64,000 bases of DNA from Ectocarpus siliculosus (lineage: Eukaryota > Sar > Phaeophyceae > Ectocarpales > Ectocarpaceae): the NCBI GenBank assembly GCA_000310025.1, contig FN649736.1:648016-712015 (forward strand), given 5' to 3'. Positions 24,296 to 34,986 of the stretch are shown here, in pieces. How positions within the stretch are numbered: the first letter of the stretch is position 1; the number at the start of each line of letters is the position of its first letter. The notes under the pieces were generated by a model. The model ran no database searches. It was given only the letters and a program-made list of their open reading frames with translations, and was not told the origin of the DNA. Position numbers and translations under genes: made by a program.

Positions 24296-26107
24296 CTTTC
24301 ACAAGCACCATTAGATCTTTTTCCGAGAGCGTCTGGCGAGGGGTCCGTCCCCGGAGATCCCTACTTGAAAATATCACAGTGACCAGCTGAATGGGTAAGC
24401 CTTTCTAACACCTGGGTGGCCGCACCTCTTCCTGACGATATCGACAGTACCCTGCTTCGCGTGCTGTGCACAGAACTCCGGCTTCTTGCTACCGTCCATG
24501 CCAGATGACGGCTGCTTCGTGCAACCCGGATGGCCGCACCTCTGGACAAAGACAGGGACCATGCCCTGCTGGCTGTGCTGGGAGCAGAACTCTGACTTCT
24601 TGCTGCCGTCTTTAACATATGATGCCCCCTTCATGCACCCCGGGTGGCCGCACCTTTTTATGACGACGTTGATCATCCCTGCCTTTGCATGCTTCGAGCA
24701 GAACTCGGCCTTCTTGCCGAGGTCTTGACCATACGACGGTCGCGTCGCGCACCCTGAATGGCCGCACCTGCTGCCATGCACAGAGACCATGCCTTGCTTG
24801 GCGTGTTGAGAGCAGAACTCCGCCTTCTTGCCGAGGTCTTGACCATATGACGGTCGCGTCGCGCACCCTGGATGGCCGCATCTCATGCTACGGACATAAA
24901 CCATGGCCTGCTGCTTGTGCTGAGCGCAGAACTCCGCCTTTTTGCTGCCGTCGACACCGTAAAACGGTCGCTTCATGCACCCTGGATGGTCGCACCTCCT
25001 GGTGACGATATCGACCATGCCTTGCTGTCTGTGCTGAGAGCAGGACCCCGGCCTCTTGCTGCCGTCGGTGCCATACCGTGCCACCTTTGCGCAATCTGGA
25101 TGGCCGCACCTCCTGTTGACGACATTGACCATATCCTGCTGGCTGTGCTGCAAGCAGAACTCCGCCTTTTTGCTGTCGTGGACACCAAATGACGGCTGCT
25201 TCGTGCAACCCGGATGGCCGCACCTCTTGACAAAGACAGGGACCATGCCCTGCTGGCTGCGCTGAGAGCATAACTCCGCCTTCTTGCTGCCGTCGGTACC
25301 ATATGATGCCACCTTTATGCAACCTGGATAGCAGCACTTCATGTTGTGGACATCGACCATGCCCTGCTGGCTGTGCTGCGAGCAGAACTCTGGCTTCTTG
25401 CTGCAGTCTTTACCATATGATGGGTGCTTGGTGCATCCTGGGTGGCCGCACTTCCTGGTGACGACATCGACCATACCCTGCTGCCGGTGCTGAGAGCAGA
25501 ATTCCGCCTTCTTGCTGCCATCGGTACCGAATGACGGTCGCTTCATGCACCCTGGATGGCCGCACCTCCTGATGACAATACCGACCATACCCTACTGCCG
25601 GTGCTGAGCGCAGAACTCCGCCTTCTTGCTGCCGTCGGTACCGAATAACGGTCGCTTCATGCACCCTGGATGGTCGCACCTCCTGGTGACGATATCGACC
25701 ATGCCCTGCTGTCTGTGCTGAGAGCAGAACTCCGGCTTCTTGCTGCCGTCTTTACCATACGACGGCCGCTTCGAGCAATCTGGGTAGTGGCACGTCTTCT
25801 TGGCGGTATTAACCATACCCTCCTGGCTGTGCTGGGCACAGATCTCTGGCCTCTTGCTGCCGTCTTTACCATGTGACGGGTGCTTCATGCAACCTGGATG
25901 GCCGCACCGCTTGCTGACGAGGTCGATCATTCCTGGCTTGGCATGCTTTGCTCCTGGTGAAGAGGTCTTCCGTTGGCGCTTGGACGGCGCCCCTGCGGGG
26001 CTGACAATCAAACACGAAGTACACAGGCGAGAGGCAACGAAACACCCGGGTGATCTACAACGGTTGTTCGTGGTGTGTGTGTGCACATGCATGTTTTCTG
26101 CACACAT

Positions 26108-27596
26108 GCAGGTCTGTTTGCTTGTTTATGCGAGATAAAACTTTACTCCGTCAGGTATCGATGATCGCGAAGATGATATTGCCAGTGTAGTGGCATTGGC
26201 CACCTAAATCGCTCCGGTCGCATGGTTGAAATCGATCTACTGTGGGTGAAAGATACCCGATAATGTTCTCATAAAACTTGGTCATTTCTCGAACGATGCA
26301 CAGCGGCGAGAGCGCAGAGTCAAGTTCGAACTACAGCCCTCTCCCCTCCCCCAACACAGTTAGGACGGTAGGAGTACCTGTGTTTCCCACCAAGGTTGGC
26401 GTAGTATGCAGCAACACCCAGCATACTCCTTGTTTGGACCTTCGACAAACTACACCATTCATAGCGCGTCTTCAAGAATGAACCCATGACGCGGGCGGGG
26501 TTAAAATGCCTCGGGTCGGCGTTGTCATGTGCTTGCCGGTCAGCTACTCGTGAATATCGGATGCGCGCCAAATAAACCGTGAAGCCACTTTACTCCTTTC
26601 CTGTGATGAAGCCACATGTTGTACGGTCCCATTGTTTTTCTATCATGGGCCGCGCCGTAAGCTCAACCGCTCGAAAGAATTCGACGCGGCGCCGCGTAAC
26701 CCCCCCGCCCCGGCCCCCGAACAAAAAAAAAAATAACGATATCATGCCTCACGCGTCGCTTGATCCCATGCAACCTGTCCCGGCTATGTTCGGATGCCCA
26801 CGAGATTTGGAAACCCGGGCTGCACGATAGCGTAGCCCTGTCGCTTTCCTTCTGTTTTTATCTCTTTTTTCTGCCTCGTGCTTTTCGTCATGTTACCCCG
26901 TGTAGTGAGATATTCCAGGCATAATGCGAATCATTTCGCGGGAACCTCAAAGATACAGCGGGAACCAAGCAACGCCATGAAACCACCATACGGCGCGGGG
27001 CCTATGGCGATCAGGGACGACAAGGCAAACGACACTTCGCGCTTCATAGTGCACCACAGCTGGCCATCGCCAATCGTTACGGCACGCCACCGCCGAGAGA
27101 CAGACTAGGGTCTCGCTGAGGTGGCGCTCGCCGTTGTGCTTCTTGGTGGAGGAACTCCTTGAGTTCCCCTCTTGGGGATTTTCTTGGCGGGCGGAGGGGC
27201 ACGAAGCCCAACGGCTGAGCTGTGCCGTCCCGTTTCGCGGTCAAATTGCGTACGGGATGCGTATCGTACCAGTTCTGCGTTGGTAATATAAGCGTATTGC
27301 ACGACATCGGTGACCCGACGGCTATTACTGTTGTATCCCGGAGCAGATATCGCACGACTTCGAATTGGGTGTTTGTAGAATGGTAGTGCGTACCATTGGG
27401 AGTCTCAATCGTCCGAGACTGCTACTGTACAACAGTTTCGTCCCGTCTGGTAGTATTGGGAGGGAGATTTTATGTTTTAGTAGAAGAGGCACGTTAGGAT
27501 ACCGCAGAGGCTTTGTGCCGAGCGGAACGTGTGGTACGGGGGAAGTCTCCCTCCGTAGGCCACAGAAATATCAATCAAGGAAATTCGAAAGAAAAC
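26108..27596. other. Intergenic region
   Basis: Upstream of the EsV-1-7 start. No supported gene. A C-rich then A-rich run occurs near 26700-26731. The promoter of the EsV-1-7 copy would lie just right of 26107, but no element stands out. Confidence 0.4.
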
Positions 27597-29690
27597 AATG
27601 AACTGGTTGCCAAGCTCACGAAGTGGTCGGCTTGTTTTACAACGTTGTTGTCAAGCGACGAAAACCCAACCCCGATGGCAAACACCGGGGGGGGCGAAGC
27701 CGGGAGAGGGGGGAGGGGGGGGTGTACTCATAGTCGTGCATGCCGTAGTCGTTAGACCATTGACCTCGCATCCCTACAAAGCCGGGACGGAGCACGCCGG
27801 GTTCTCACCGGACCAGGCTCTCACATCGCCAAGCACGAAGCACCGTGAGGTAGTAGGCGAGTCGCGTGAAGGGTGAGCTGCATCCTGCTAAGGGTGTTCG
27901 GCATCTTGTGCTTACTTCCTTGCGTACGGATGACAGCTGCGTATGACTTAATTCATTTTCTGGTGCTTTCACTTCCAGAGACAGTTGTAAGCACTGTGTA
28001 ACTGCCTCGAGGGTGCTTAACACAACATGGTGCGATCATCCCCCTTTGCGCGGAGTAAGGGTTCTCCACCCCGCACAACATGATCTACTCGACCACCATT
28101 CATGGTTAACGCCAAAAAAAAAAAAGAGGTAAAAAAAAAAAAGCGGTAACCTGGTTGCCGAGTTCACGAAGTGAATTGGCTTGAAACAACGTCGTTGCCA
28201 AGCGACGAAAAACCAATCCCGATGGCAAACACCGAGGGGGGGGCTTGTTTTACAACGTCGTTGCCAAGCGACGAAAACCCAAACCCCGATGGCAAACAAG
28301 GCCGAGGGGGGGGGGGGGGGTACTCATAGTCGTGCATGCCGTAGTCGTTAGACCATTGACCTCGCATCCCTACAGAGCCGGGACGGAACACGCCGGGTTC
28401 TCACCGGACCAGGCTCTCACATCGCCAAGCACGAAGCACCGTGAGGTTGTAGGCGAGTCGCGTGAAGGGTGAGCTGCATCCTGCTACGAGTGTTGGGCAT
28501 CTTGTGCTTACTTCCTTGCGTACGGATGACAGCTGCGTATGACTTAATTTATTTTCTGGTGCTTTCACTTCCAGAGACAGTTGTAAGCACTGTGTAACTG
28601 CCTCGAGGGTGCTTGACCATTTTAACACAACATGGTGCGATTATCCCCTTTGCGCGGAGTGAGGGTTCTCGTCCCCGCACAACCTGATCTGCTCGACCAC
28701 CATTCATGGTTACCGCCCACAAACAAAACCAGAGGTAAAAAAAGGCGGTAACCTGGTTGCCGAGCTCACGAAGTGATCGGCTTGGTTTACAACATCGCTG
28801 CCAAGCGACGAAAACCCAATCCCGATGGCAAACACCAGGGGGGGCGGCACGTTTTACAACATCGCTGCCAAGCGACGAAAACCCAACCTCGATGGCAAAC
28901 ACCGGGGGGGGCGGGCATGTTTTACAACGTCGTTGCCAAGCGACGAAAACCCAACCCCGATGGCAACCACATCGGGGGGCGAAGCCGGGAGAGGGGGGGG
29001 GGGGGGGTGTACTCATAGTCGTGCATGCCGTAGTCGTTTGACCATTGACCTCGCATCCCTACAAAGCCGGGACGGAGCACGCCGGGTTCTCACCGGACCA
29101 GGCTCTCACATCACCAAGCGCGAAGCGCCGTGAGGTATTTGGCGAGTCGCATGAAGGGTGAGCTGCATCCTGCTAAGGGTGTTCGGCATCTTGTGCTTAC
29201 TTCCTTGCGTACGGATGACAGCTACGTATGACTTAATTTATTTTCTGGTGCTTTCACTTCCAGAGACAGTTGTAAGCACTGTGTAACTGCCTCGAGGAAG
29301 CTTGACCATTTTAACACAACGTGGTGCGATCATCCCCCGTTGCGCGGAGTAAGGGTTCTCGACCCCGCACAACATGATCTACTCGACCACCATTATGGTT
29401 ACCGCCAAAAAAAAAAACCGAGGTAAAAAAAAAAAAACGGTAACCTGGTTGCCGAGTTCACGAAGTGAGTTGGCTTGTTTTACAACGTCGTTGCCAAGCG
29501 ACGAAAACCCAATCCCGATGGCAAACACCGAGTGGGGGGCTTGTTTTACAACGTCGTTGCCAAGCGACGAAAACCCAAACCCTGATGGCAAACACCGGGG
29601 GGGGCGGCTTGTTTTACAACGTCGTTGCCAAGCGACGAAAACCCAAACCCCGATGGCAAACAAGGCCGAGGGGGGGGGGGGAGAGGGGGG
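27597..29690. repeat. Nested tandem repeat array (about 0.55-0.7 kb higher-order unit containing about 61-bp units)
   Basis: The higher-order unit begins around GGTTGCCGAG.TCACGAAG (27602, 28151, 28755, 29450; the last copy is partial). Each contains one to three copies of a roughly 61-base unit with TTTTACAACGTCGTTGCC, AAGCGACGAAAACCCAA and GATGGCAAACACCGGGG, then a G-run, then TACTCATAGTCGTGCATGCC and a conserved tail with GGGTTCTCACCGG. Units are more than 90% alike by eye, so expansion is recent. The number of inner units differs: one, two, three, then three. Open frames across it are repeat artefacts. Confidence 0.85.
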
Positions 29691-30278
29691 GAAGGTTAAT
29701 TGGGCCCAGAAAAACAACAGTTGAAGCATACAGCACGGAATACCCTGGCCAAACGTGTGATCACCCTGGAATGGACCTAAGCATAGCTGATTGGTCGAAG
29801 CCCACTTTCGTCCTACCGTGTGACAAAGCCCGTGGTATACATGACCGTGACACTTTCCCGTCTTTTAGCGTCAAGTTGACTCTGAGGTTTCGAGTTGTAC
29901 CTCCCAGACGGGAAACGGGACTTCACGGGTCATGTTCTATCCAAAAGTCGCCTCCTGTTCCAATCAAAGGACACCAAGAAACGAACCTTCCAGCCCCAAA
30001 CATGTAATGACAACCGAATCCCAAATCCGAGGCACGCTCAATTCTTGAACACAGCATTGTTGATGCGGCATACCGGCTGACGCATAGCACTCATGCATTC
30101 CAAAAGGGCAATGGGTTGAGGGAGAGAGGGACACAGACACATACGTACAAAAGGATTCACAGTGAAAAAGAGAAAGTCCGGGACTACTGCGTAATGGTAG
30201 TGCTAAACATTTCAACCTGACAGCTGCAACACAGACAACCATGCTGTTGGAATGAAGGCCGCCTGAAGCCCAATCCTG
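29691..30278. other. Spacer between the tandem array and the retrotransposon
   Basis: No recognised gene or repeat. It is the left target flank of the copia insertion. Confidence 0.4.
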
Positions 30279-30283
30279 CCACC

Positions 30284-30640
30284 TATTAGATATATTGGGA
30301 GTACTCGTAGCATAGTATGACGGTTGAGATGTCCGGTACGTACGTACGAAAGTAACAGTGATGAGATGCGGAGGGATAGGAACTTTCTACATATATATAT
30401 TCCTTGGTTGCGAGAGGTATTTGGTGGAGATTCAGAGAGATTCGTTGAGTGACAAAGAGTGAAGGCGTGCCCAGATACCGTGAAGGTTTGACGAGCACTG
30501 GCACGCCCCCGATGAATACAATACTTTCCAATACTTTTGCATTACGTTTTCAACACGTTTCCTACCCATCCACGCTCCGCCATGAGCCACCCGCTTTGAG
30601 CTCCAACCACAAAGAACCGAGCCACCCGAATTATCGATCA
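30284..30640 (+). repeat. 5' LTR of the copia element
   Basis: It starts TATTAGATATATTGGG and ends ATTATCGATCA; the target duplication CCACC sits immediately to its left. The usual TG start is replaced by TA, while the CA end is kept. It contains a TACATATATATATTCC A/T stretch near 30389 that could serve as TATA region of the LTR promoter. Confidence 0.93.
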
Positions 30641-30727
30641 CGCTAGCGTATGACACGTCGTCTACGAGATTCGCGGTCGAGCTTGGTTTAGGAGCATCGC
30701 CTTGCGGCGATCGACAGCAGGGTCAAG

Positions 30728-31850
30728 ATGGCCTCCAGGCGCGAAGATGAATCCCGCCCAGCAGCGGAAGCCCGCCAAGCAGCGGAGGACGCCAGGATCG
30801 AAGAACTGGTCAACGAGCGAGTAGCAGCTCGGATGGAGCAGCTGATGGAGGAGAAACTGGCCAAGAAGATGGCCGAGATGGAGGTGCGGCATCGAGCCGA
30901 GCAGCAGCGGGGAGGAAATGAGGAACAAGAGGCAGCACACCAGCAAGATCCTGGGCGCCCAACACCCAACCCCTCCGCAGACGAGCTGGCCGACGCGATT
31001 GCGACTGCCATGGCCGGTCGCCTCCAAACCTCAGGGGATATCGGTGCAGTGTCTCACCCCGCTACCCTCCGTATGACTGAGAGTAGACGAATAGAGCCTT
31101 GGGATGGTGTGTTCAAGTCGGGGGACAGTAGGCAGCAAAAGCTTTTGATTTTTCGATCGAGCATGGTAGCACGCTTTGCGCAGGAGGATGTTCACGAAGT
31201 AGTGATGAGCAACCAAGACATCCCAGTAGGGAGGCAGGGGATCAGTATGACTGACCTGAAGACTGAGTATGGCGAACAAAAGGTAGCAAAGGCTATAGTG
31301 GCATGGAATGTGCTAATCACGTCAATCTCGTACATGCCGATTCTGTCGGAAATCGTGTCGGACGGGAGCCCGAGTGGAGGATGGAGGATTTTCCTCAAGT
31401 ATTACGAACCCCAAGCGAAAGCCGAGAAAAAGAGACTCTTGAAGGAGTACCATAGCTTCGCGATGCATGAGAGTGAAAACCCACAAGAATACTTCGGAAG
31501 GTTCTCTATTTTGCGGAGTAGGCTAGCGTCGCACGGGACAGTGTATCCCGACAACGAAGCCAACGACCACTTGGTGTCCGCCCTGTCATCCGACTACAAA
31601 TTAGAGAAGAAACTGTTGGACCGCACCCCTGATTTGACTTTTGAGCAGATAGAGGATTCCGTGAAGGAGGCCCACACGGACCTGGTGCGCGCACGGGAGG
31701 AGGAACAAAAGAGTGGCGTGGGGCACGCCTTCGTCGCTTCCGGTGCGCCCCGGGGCGACGGACGTGTCCAAAATGGGTCGAGTGGGAACGGCGGTGGACA
31801 GGACGGCAAAAGGCGACGGTCGGAACAGGAGCGACGAGACCAGAGGAGAA
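30728..31850 (+). CDS. copia Gag region
   Basis: ATG at 30728. The N-terminus is rich in Ala, Glu, Arg and Lys and likely forms a coiled coil. The centre resembles UBN2-type copia Gag (W.IFLKYYEP, then ESENPQEYFGRFSILRSRL). The frame must move +1 near 31840, because the zinc-knuckle-like motif CRFHPYGTHTNAEC is in the frame of the following pol ORF. This could be programmed frameshifting, a mutation or a base-call error. A long Gln-rich segment (about 31909-32500) follows the knuckle. Confidence 0.8.
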
Positions 31851-34800
31851 CGGCACTGTCGCTTTCATCCGTATGGAACCCACACCAACGCGGAGTGCTA
31901 TCAACAGCAGCGGAAGAAAGAGCGAAGACAGCAGCAGTCATCGCAACAGCAGCATCAGCAGCGGCAGCAGCAGTCATCGCAACAACAGCAACAGCCGCCG
32001 CAGCAGCAACAACAACAGCCGCAGCAGCCTCAGCAACAGCCGCAGCAGCCTCAGCAACAGCAGTACTACCATCCTCGTCCTCAACAGCAGCAGCGACAGC
32101 AACAAGGCGGCCGCGGTGGGGGGGGCTGGGGTGGTGGACCCCAGCACGGACCCCACGGCGGACGCGGAGCGCAGCAAAGGTATGGAAACTCAGCCCCCCC
32201 TCGCCCGCAGCAGCAGCAATGGCGACCCTCGCACGGGCATGCAAACGTGATGCACCACGAACACGGTGCACCGCCCTACGGGGGGCCCGCAAATAGTAGC
32301 GAGTATGGGGGTTGGGAGCAGCCGCAGCCACAGTACCAGCAGCCTCCGCCTGACTACACCCAGCAGCAGCAGCCGTACTACCCGCCACCGACGCCTTACT
32401 ACGAGCAGCAACAGCCGCCGACACAGCCTCCGCCTCCGCCGACGTTCCAGCAGCAGCAGCACTCGACTCATGCCCCGCCCCACTCCTCTCCTCCCGGAGC
32501 AGCAGCACCGGCCCCGGGCTCCCTTCACTTCTTGATGGCACGTTTCGTGTCTGCAGGCGAGATCGTTCCGAGTGGTGTTGTAGCGAGTACCGAGCGTGAG
32601 AGTGGTAGTGGATTTGCCTTGGCTGCACGAAACCCGAATTCGCATTTTGGCAGAGAGCAATTTTGGGCCGACAGCGGCGCGACCAACACGTTTGTTAGCA
32701 GCAGCCATCAAATGTTCGACTTGAGGCCAGTGCCGCCCGGTAAGGAGTACATCCAAGTAGGTAACGGTGCTTATTTGCGCGTGCAGTGTGTGGGGAAGGT
32801 CAACATGGCCTTTCACATGCAAGACCAGTCAGGAGAGCATGATTTTTGCGTGCAGATGTCGGACGTGTACGTTGTGCCTGGAATCACCTTCAATCTTTTT
32901 TCGTTGCACCACACGCAGCGTAGGCAGCGTATCGTTCTAGACGAGACCGGCGTCCACCTATTCGATGGTAGGCTTTCCTTTGCATACTCTGACGTAGGAT
33001 GCTCGCTCTGGGCTACTCGATTGCCCAAGGATTATACTGGTAGCGCTGTGACCTACAGCCCCGATGCCCCCCCCCGTGTTTCTGCCCAAGCGTCCCCGCC
33101 TGGCGTTGGCACAGGCCTTGTTGCGGCAAACCCCCCTTTCCCACAGAGTGCAGGAGCGGGCGCGACTTCGAGTGCGAGTGCGAGTACCGGCTTCCAGTCC
33201 GTCGCTGCGGTCGGCGTTGTACCTGCGAGTTCTGGCTTCCAGTCCGTCGCAACGGCCGGCGTTGTACCTTCGACTCCTGGTGTCCAGCCCACCGGCTCCG
33301 ACGGTGTAGTACCTTCGACTCCCAGCGTCCCCTCCACCACTTCCGGTGTAGTGCTGCCGATTTGTGCTTTTCCGTCTGTCGAAGTAGACCCAATCCCCAC
33401 GACGATCCCTGATTTTCAGCCTGTGATTACTGCTGCCGTAGAATCGTCTTCGATTGTGCCTCCCCCTGCCGTAGAGCTGACAGACTATCGCGAGATCGAG
33501 ATCAACCCCCTTGTCTCTCAGGACGAATTACCGATCATGGACATGAGCATGTTCCTAGATGTTGGGTTGATGGATGGCAAAGACACGGTCCCCCCGGGTG
33601 ATTTTTTTCCAGATGCGCATGAATTCTCTGCGTCTGCGGAGCCCCCTCCCTTGGCTTTCACTGTGCAGCATGATGATTTGGAGGTGTTGAGAGGTTTTCT
33701 TTCCGAGTGCAATGAGCAGCAGGCCGTAGCCCCTCCGTCTCTTTCCCACGCGTTGGCGATTATCGCCCCCGGTGCTTCCCCCTTTTCGGTAGGAAAATCC
33801 ACGCCCACCATCGATATTAATCTGTTCCACGCTTCCACCGGCCACGTGAACGAATTTTTGATGCGTGAGACTGCCAAGCAGCAGGGTGTTCGGCTGGTCG
33901 GGGAGCTGCAGCCATGTGTGGGCTGTGTGGAGGCGAAGGGCAGGAGGGCCCCGGTGCCGCGGCGTGGGACACGCGCTGCGGTGCCGTTCGGCAAGGTCCA
34001 CATCGATCTCACGGGCCCGTTCACCGAGGCGATGGACGGCTCCCGGTACCTGATCATGTTCGTGGACAGCGCATCGCGGTGGCAACGGGCGTACGGGATG
34101 CGGGCGAAGAGCGACACCCTGAAGTACGTGAAGCGCTTCTTGGCCGACATGAACGGCATGGGCACTCCGGGATGTCTCCGCATGGACAACGGCGGCGAGT
34201 TCACCGGCGCCGCTTTCATCGAGTTCTGCGACGCCGCCGGCATCCGGCGCGAGTACACCGCGCCGAACACCCCCAAACAAAACGCCGTCGCCGAGAGCGC
34301 CATCTGGCGTGCGATGAAGGGGGGCCACGCCGCGCGACGCCACATCCTCTCCATGGCCCACGTCGACCTCGCCTCCGTCCCCAACATCGGCGCCAACGGA
34401 CAACGCCTGTGGCTCTCGTCGGCGCTCTGGGCATCCGGTTGTTTCAACCGCTCCGCGACGAAGGCCAATCAGGGCTGGATGTCGCCGTTCGAGGCCTTCT
34501 TCGGCCGGAAGCCGCCCCTCACCGTCGTCCCCTTTTTCCAGGAGGGTAGGATGCGCGTGAAGCGGGCCACCAAGGCGGACGTCCAATCCGCGAGGTGCTT
34601 CTACCTGCACGGCGCCAACAACCACTCGACGTCTACCGCCGTCGTTCTTCGCGCTGACACCGGTCGCCTCGCCCTCACCAACAACGTCGTGTGGGTCAAC
34701 CGCCGGGCAGGAGCGCCGGCGCCGGTGCCGGCCATCGGGGGGGGTTCTTCGGTCACCGCGGCGCCCTCGCCGGCCGCCGCCGTACCTGCGGCCGATGCCG

Positions 34801-34886
34801 CACCGCCGCCGCCCCCGCGGACATGGACGTACTACCCCCGTGCATCTAGCGACCAGCCGCGGCGCCGCCACTTTCCCCCGTCGATC
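31850..34886 (+). CDS. copia Pol, first part: protease and integrase
   Basis: Continues in the pol frame after the zinc knuckle and poly-Gln tract. The aspartic protease motif DSGAT is at 32670. A Pro/Ser/Val-rich repeat spacer lies at about 33060-33400. The HHCC zinc finger of the GAG-pre-integrase domain (H...H...CVGC) is at about 33829-33935. The integrase core has IDLTGPF, MDNGGEF and QNAVAES as its D, D and E residues (about 34000-34300). The frame is open until it runs into the 100-N gap at 34887. Confidence 0.88.
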
Positions 34887-34986
34887 NNNNNNNNNNNNNN
34901 NNNNNNNNNNNNNNNNNNNNNNNNNNNNNNNNNNNNNNNNNNNNNNNNNNNNNNNNNNNNNNNNNNNNNNNNNNNNNNNNNNNNNN
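34887..34986. other. Assembly gap (100 N)
   Basis: Exactly 100 undetermined bases between the integrase and RT parts of the copia element; the true length is unknown. Confidence 0.99.

Larger units (their letters stand above)
23951..24410. mobile_element. Foldback/TIR insertion with two tRNA-like segments
   Basis: A 460-bp insertion in the EsV-1-7 coding sequence. Its ends are perfect 21-bp inverted repeats (23951-23971 and 24390-24410), starting TG and ending CA. The flanks CCTGG at 23946-23950 and 24411-24415 are a 5-bp target duplication. Inside are two direct units, 23951-24183 and 24184-24410, about 85-90% alike by eye. Each unit opens with a near-palindrome of about 35 bases per arm, then a tRNA-like stretch with a B-box (GGGATCGAATCCC or GGGTTTGAATCCC), then a 13-bp inverted repeat around CCAGCTGGTCACT. 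No open reading frame, so it is non-autonomous. Confidence 0.8.
23499..26107 (-). pseudogene. EsV-1-7 repeat protein, disrupted
   Basis: Read on the minus strand from ATG 26107, it encodes about 16 tandem repeats of the form C-GHPG-C-X16-C-QH-X12, exactly the EsV-1-7 spacing. The family is named after an Ectocarpus virus protein and includes the Ectocarpus developmental regulator IMMEDIATE UPRIGHT; molecular function is poorly known, with metal binding inferred from the Cys/His pattern. Three repeats precede a TAG at 25589-25591, where sister repeats have CAG. Ten complete repeats follow (25588 to about 24430). The next repeat is broken after its CGHPG by a 460-bp insertion at 23951-24410. 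The repeat beyond it has an internal deletion with frameshift (about 23880-23945), after which three more repeats continue to a stop near 23499. One repeat has His replaced by Arg. No introns are needed. Probably non-functional as full length. Confidence 0.85.

Noticed and set aside
24486-26138. Plus-strand open frames across the EsV-1-7 locus
   Set aside because: They are antisense shadows of the repeat-rich minus-strand coding sequence; the Cys/His spacing is regular only on the minus strand.
27598-29724. Protein-coding frames within the nested repeats
   Set aside because: Frames are created by repetition of the 61-base unit and differ between strands and copies; no start context or conserved end.
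31594-32628. Long minus-strand frame opposite gag
   Set aside because: Antisense to the Gln-codon repeats of the copia element; no motif and highly biased composition.
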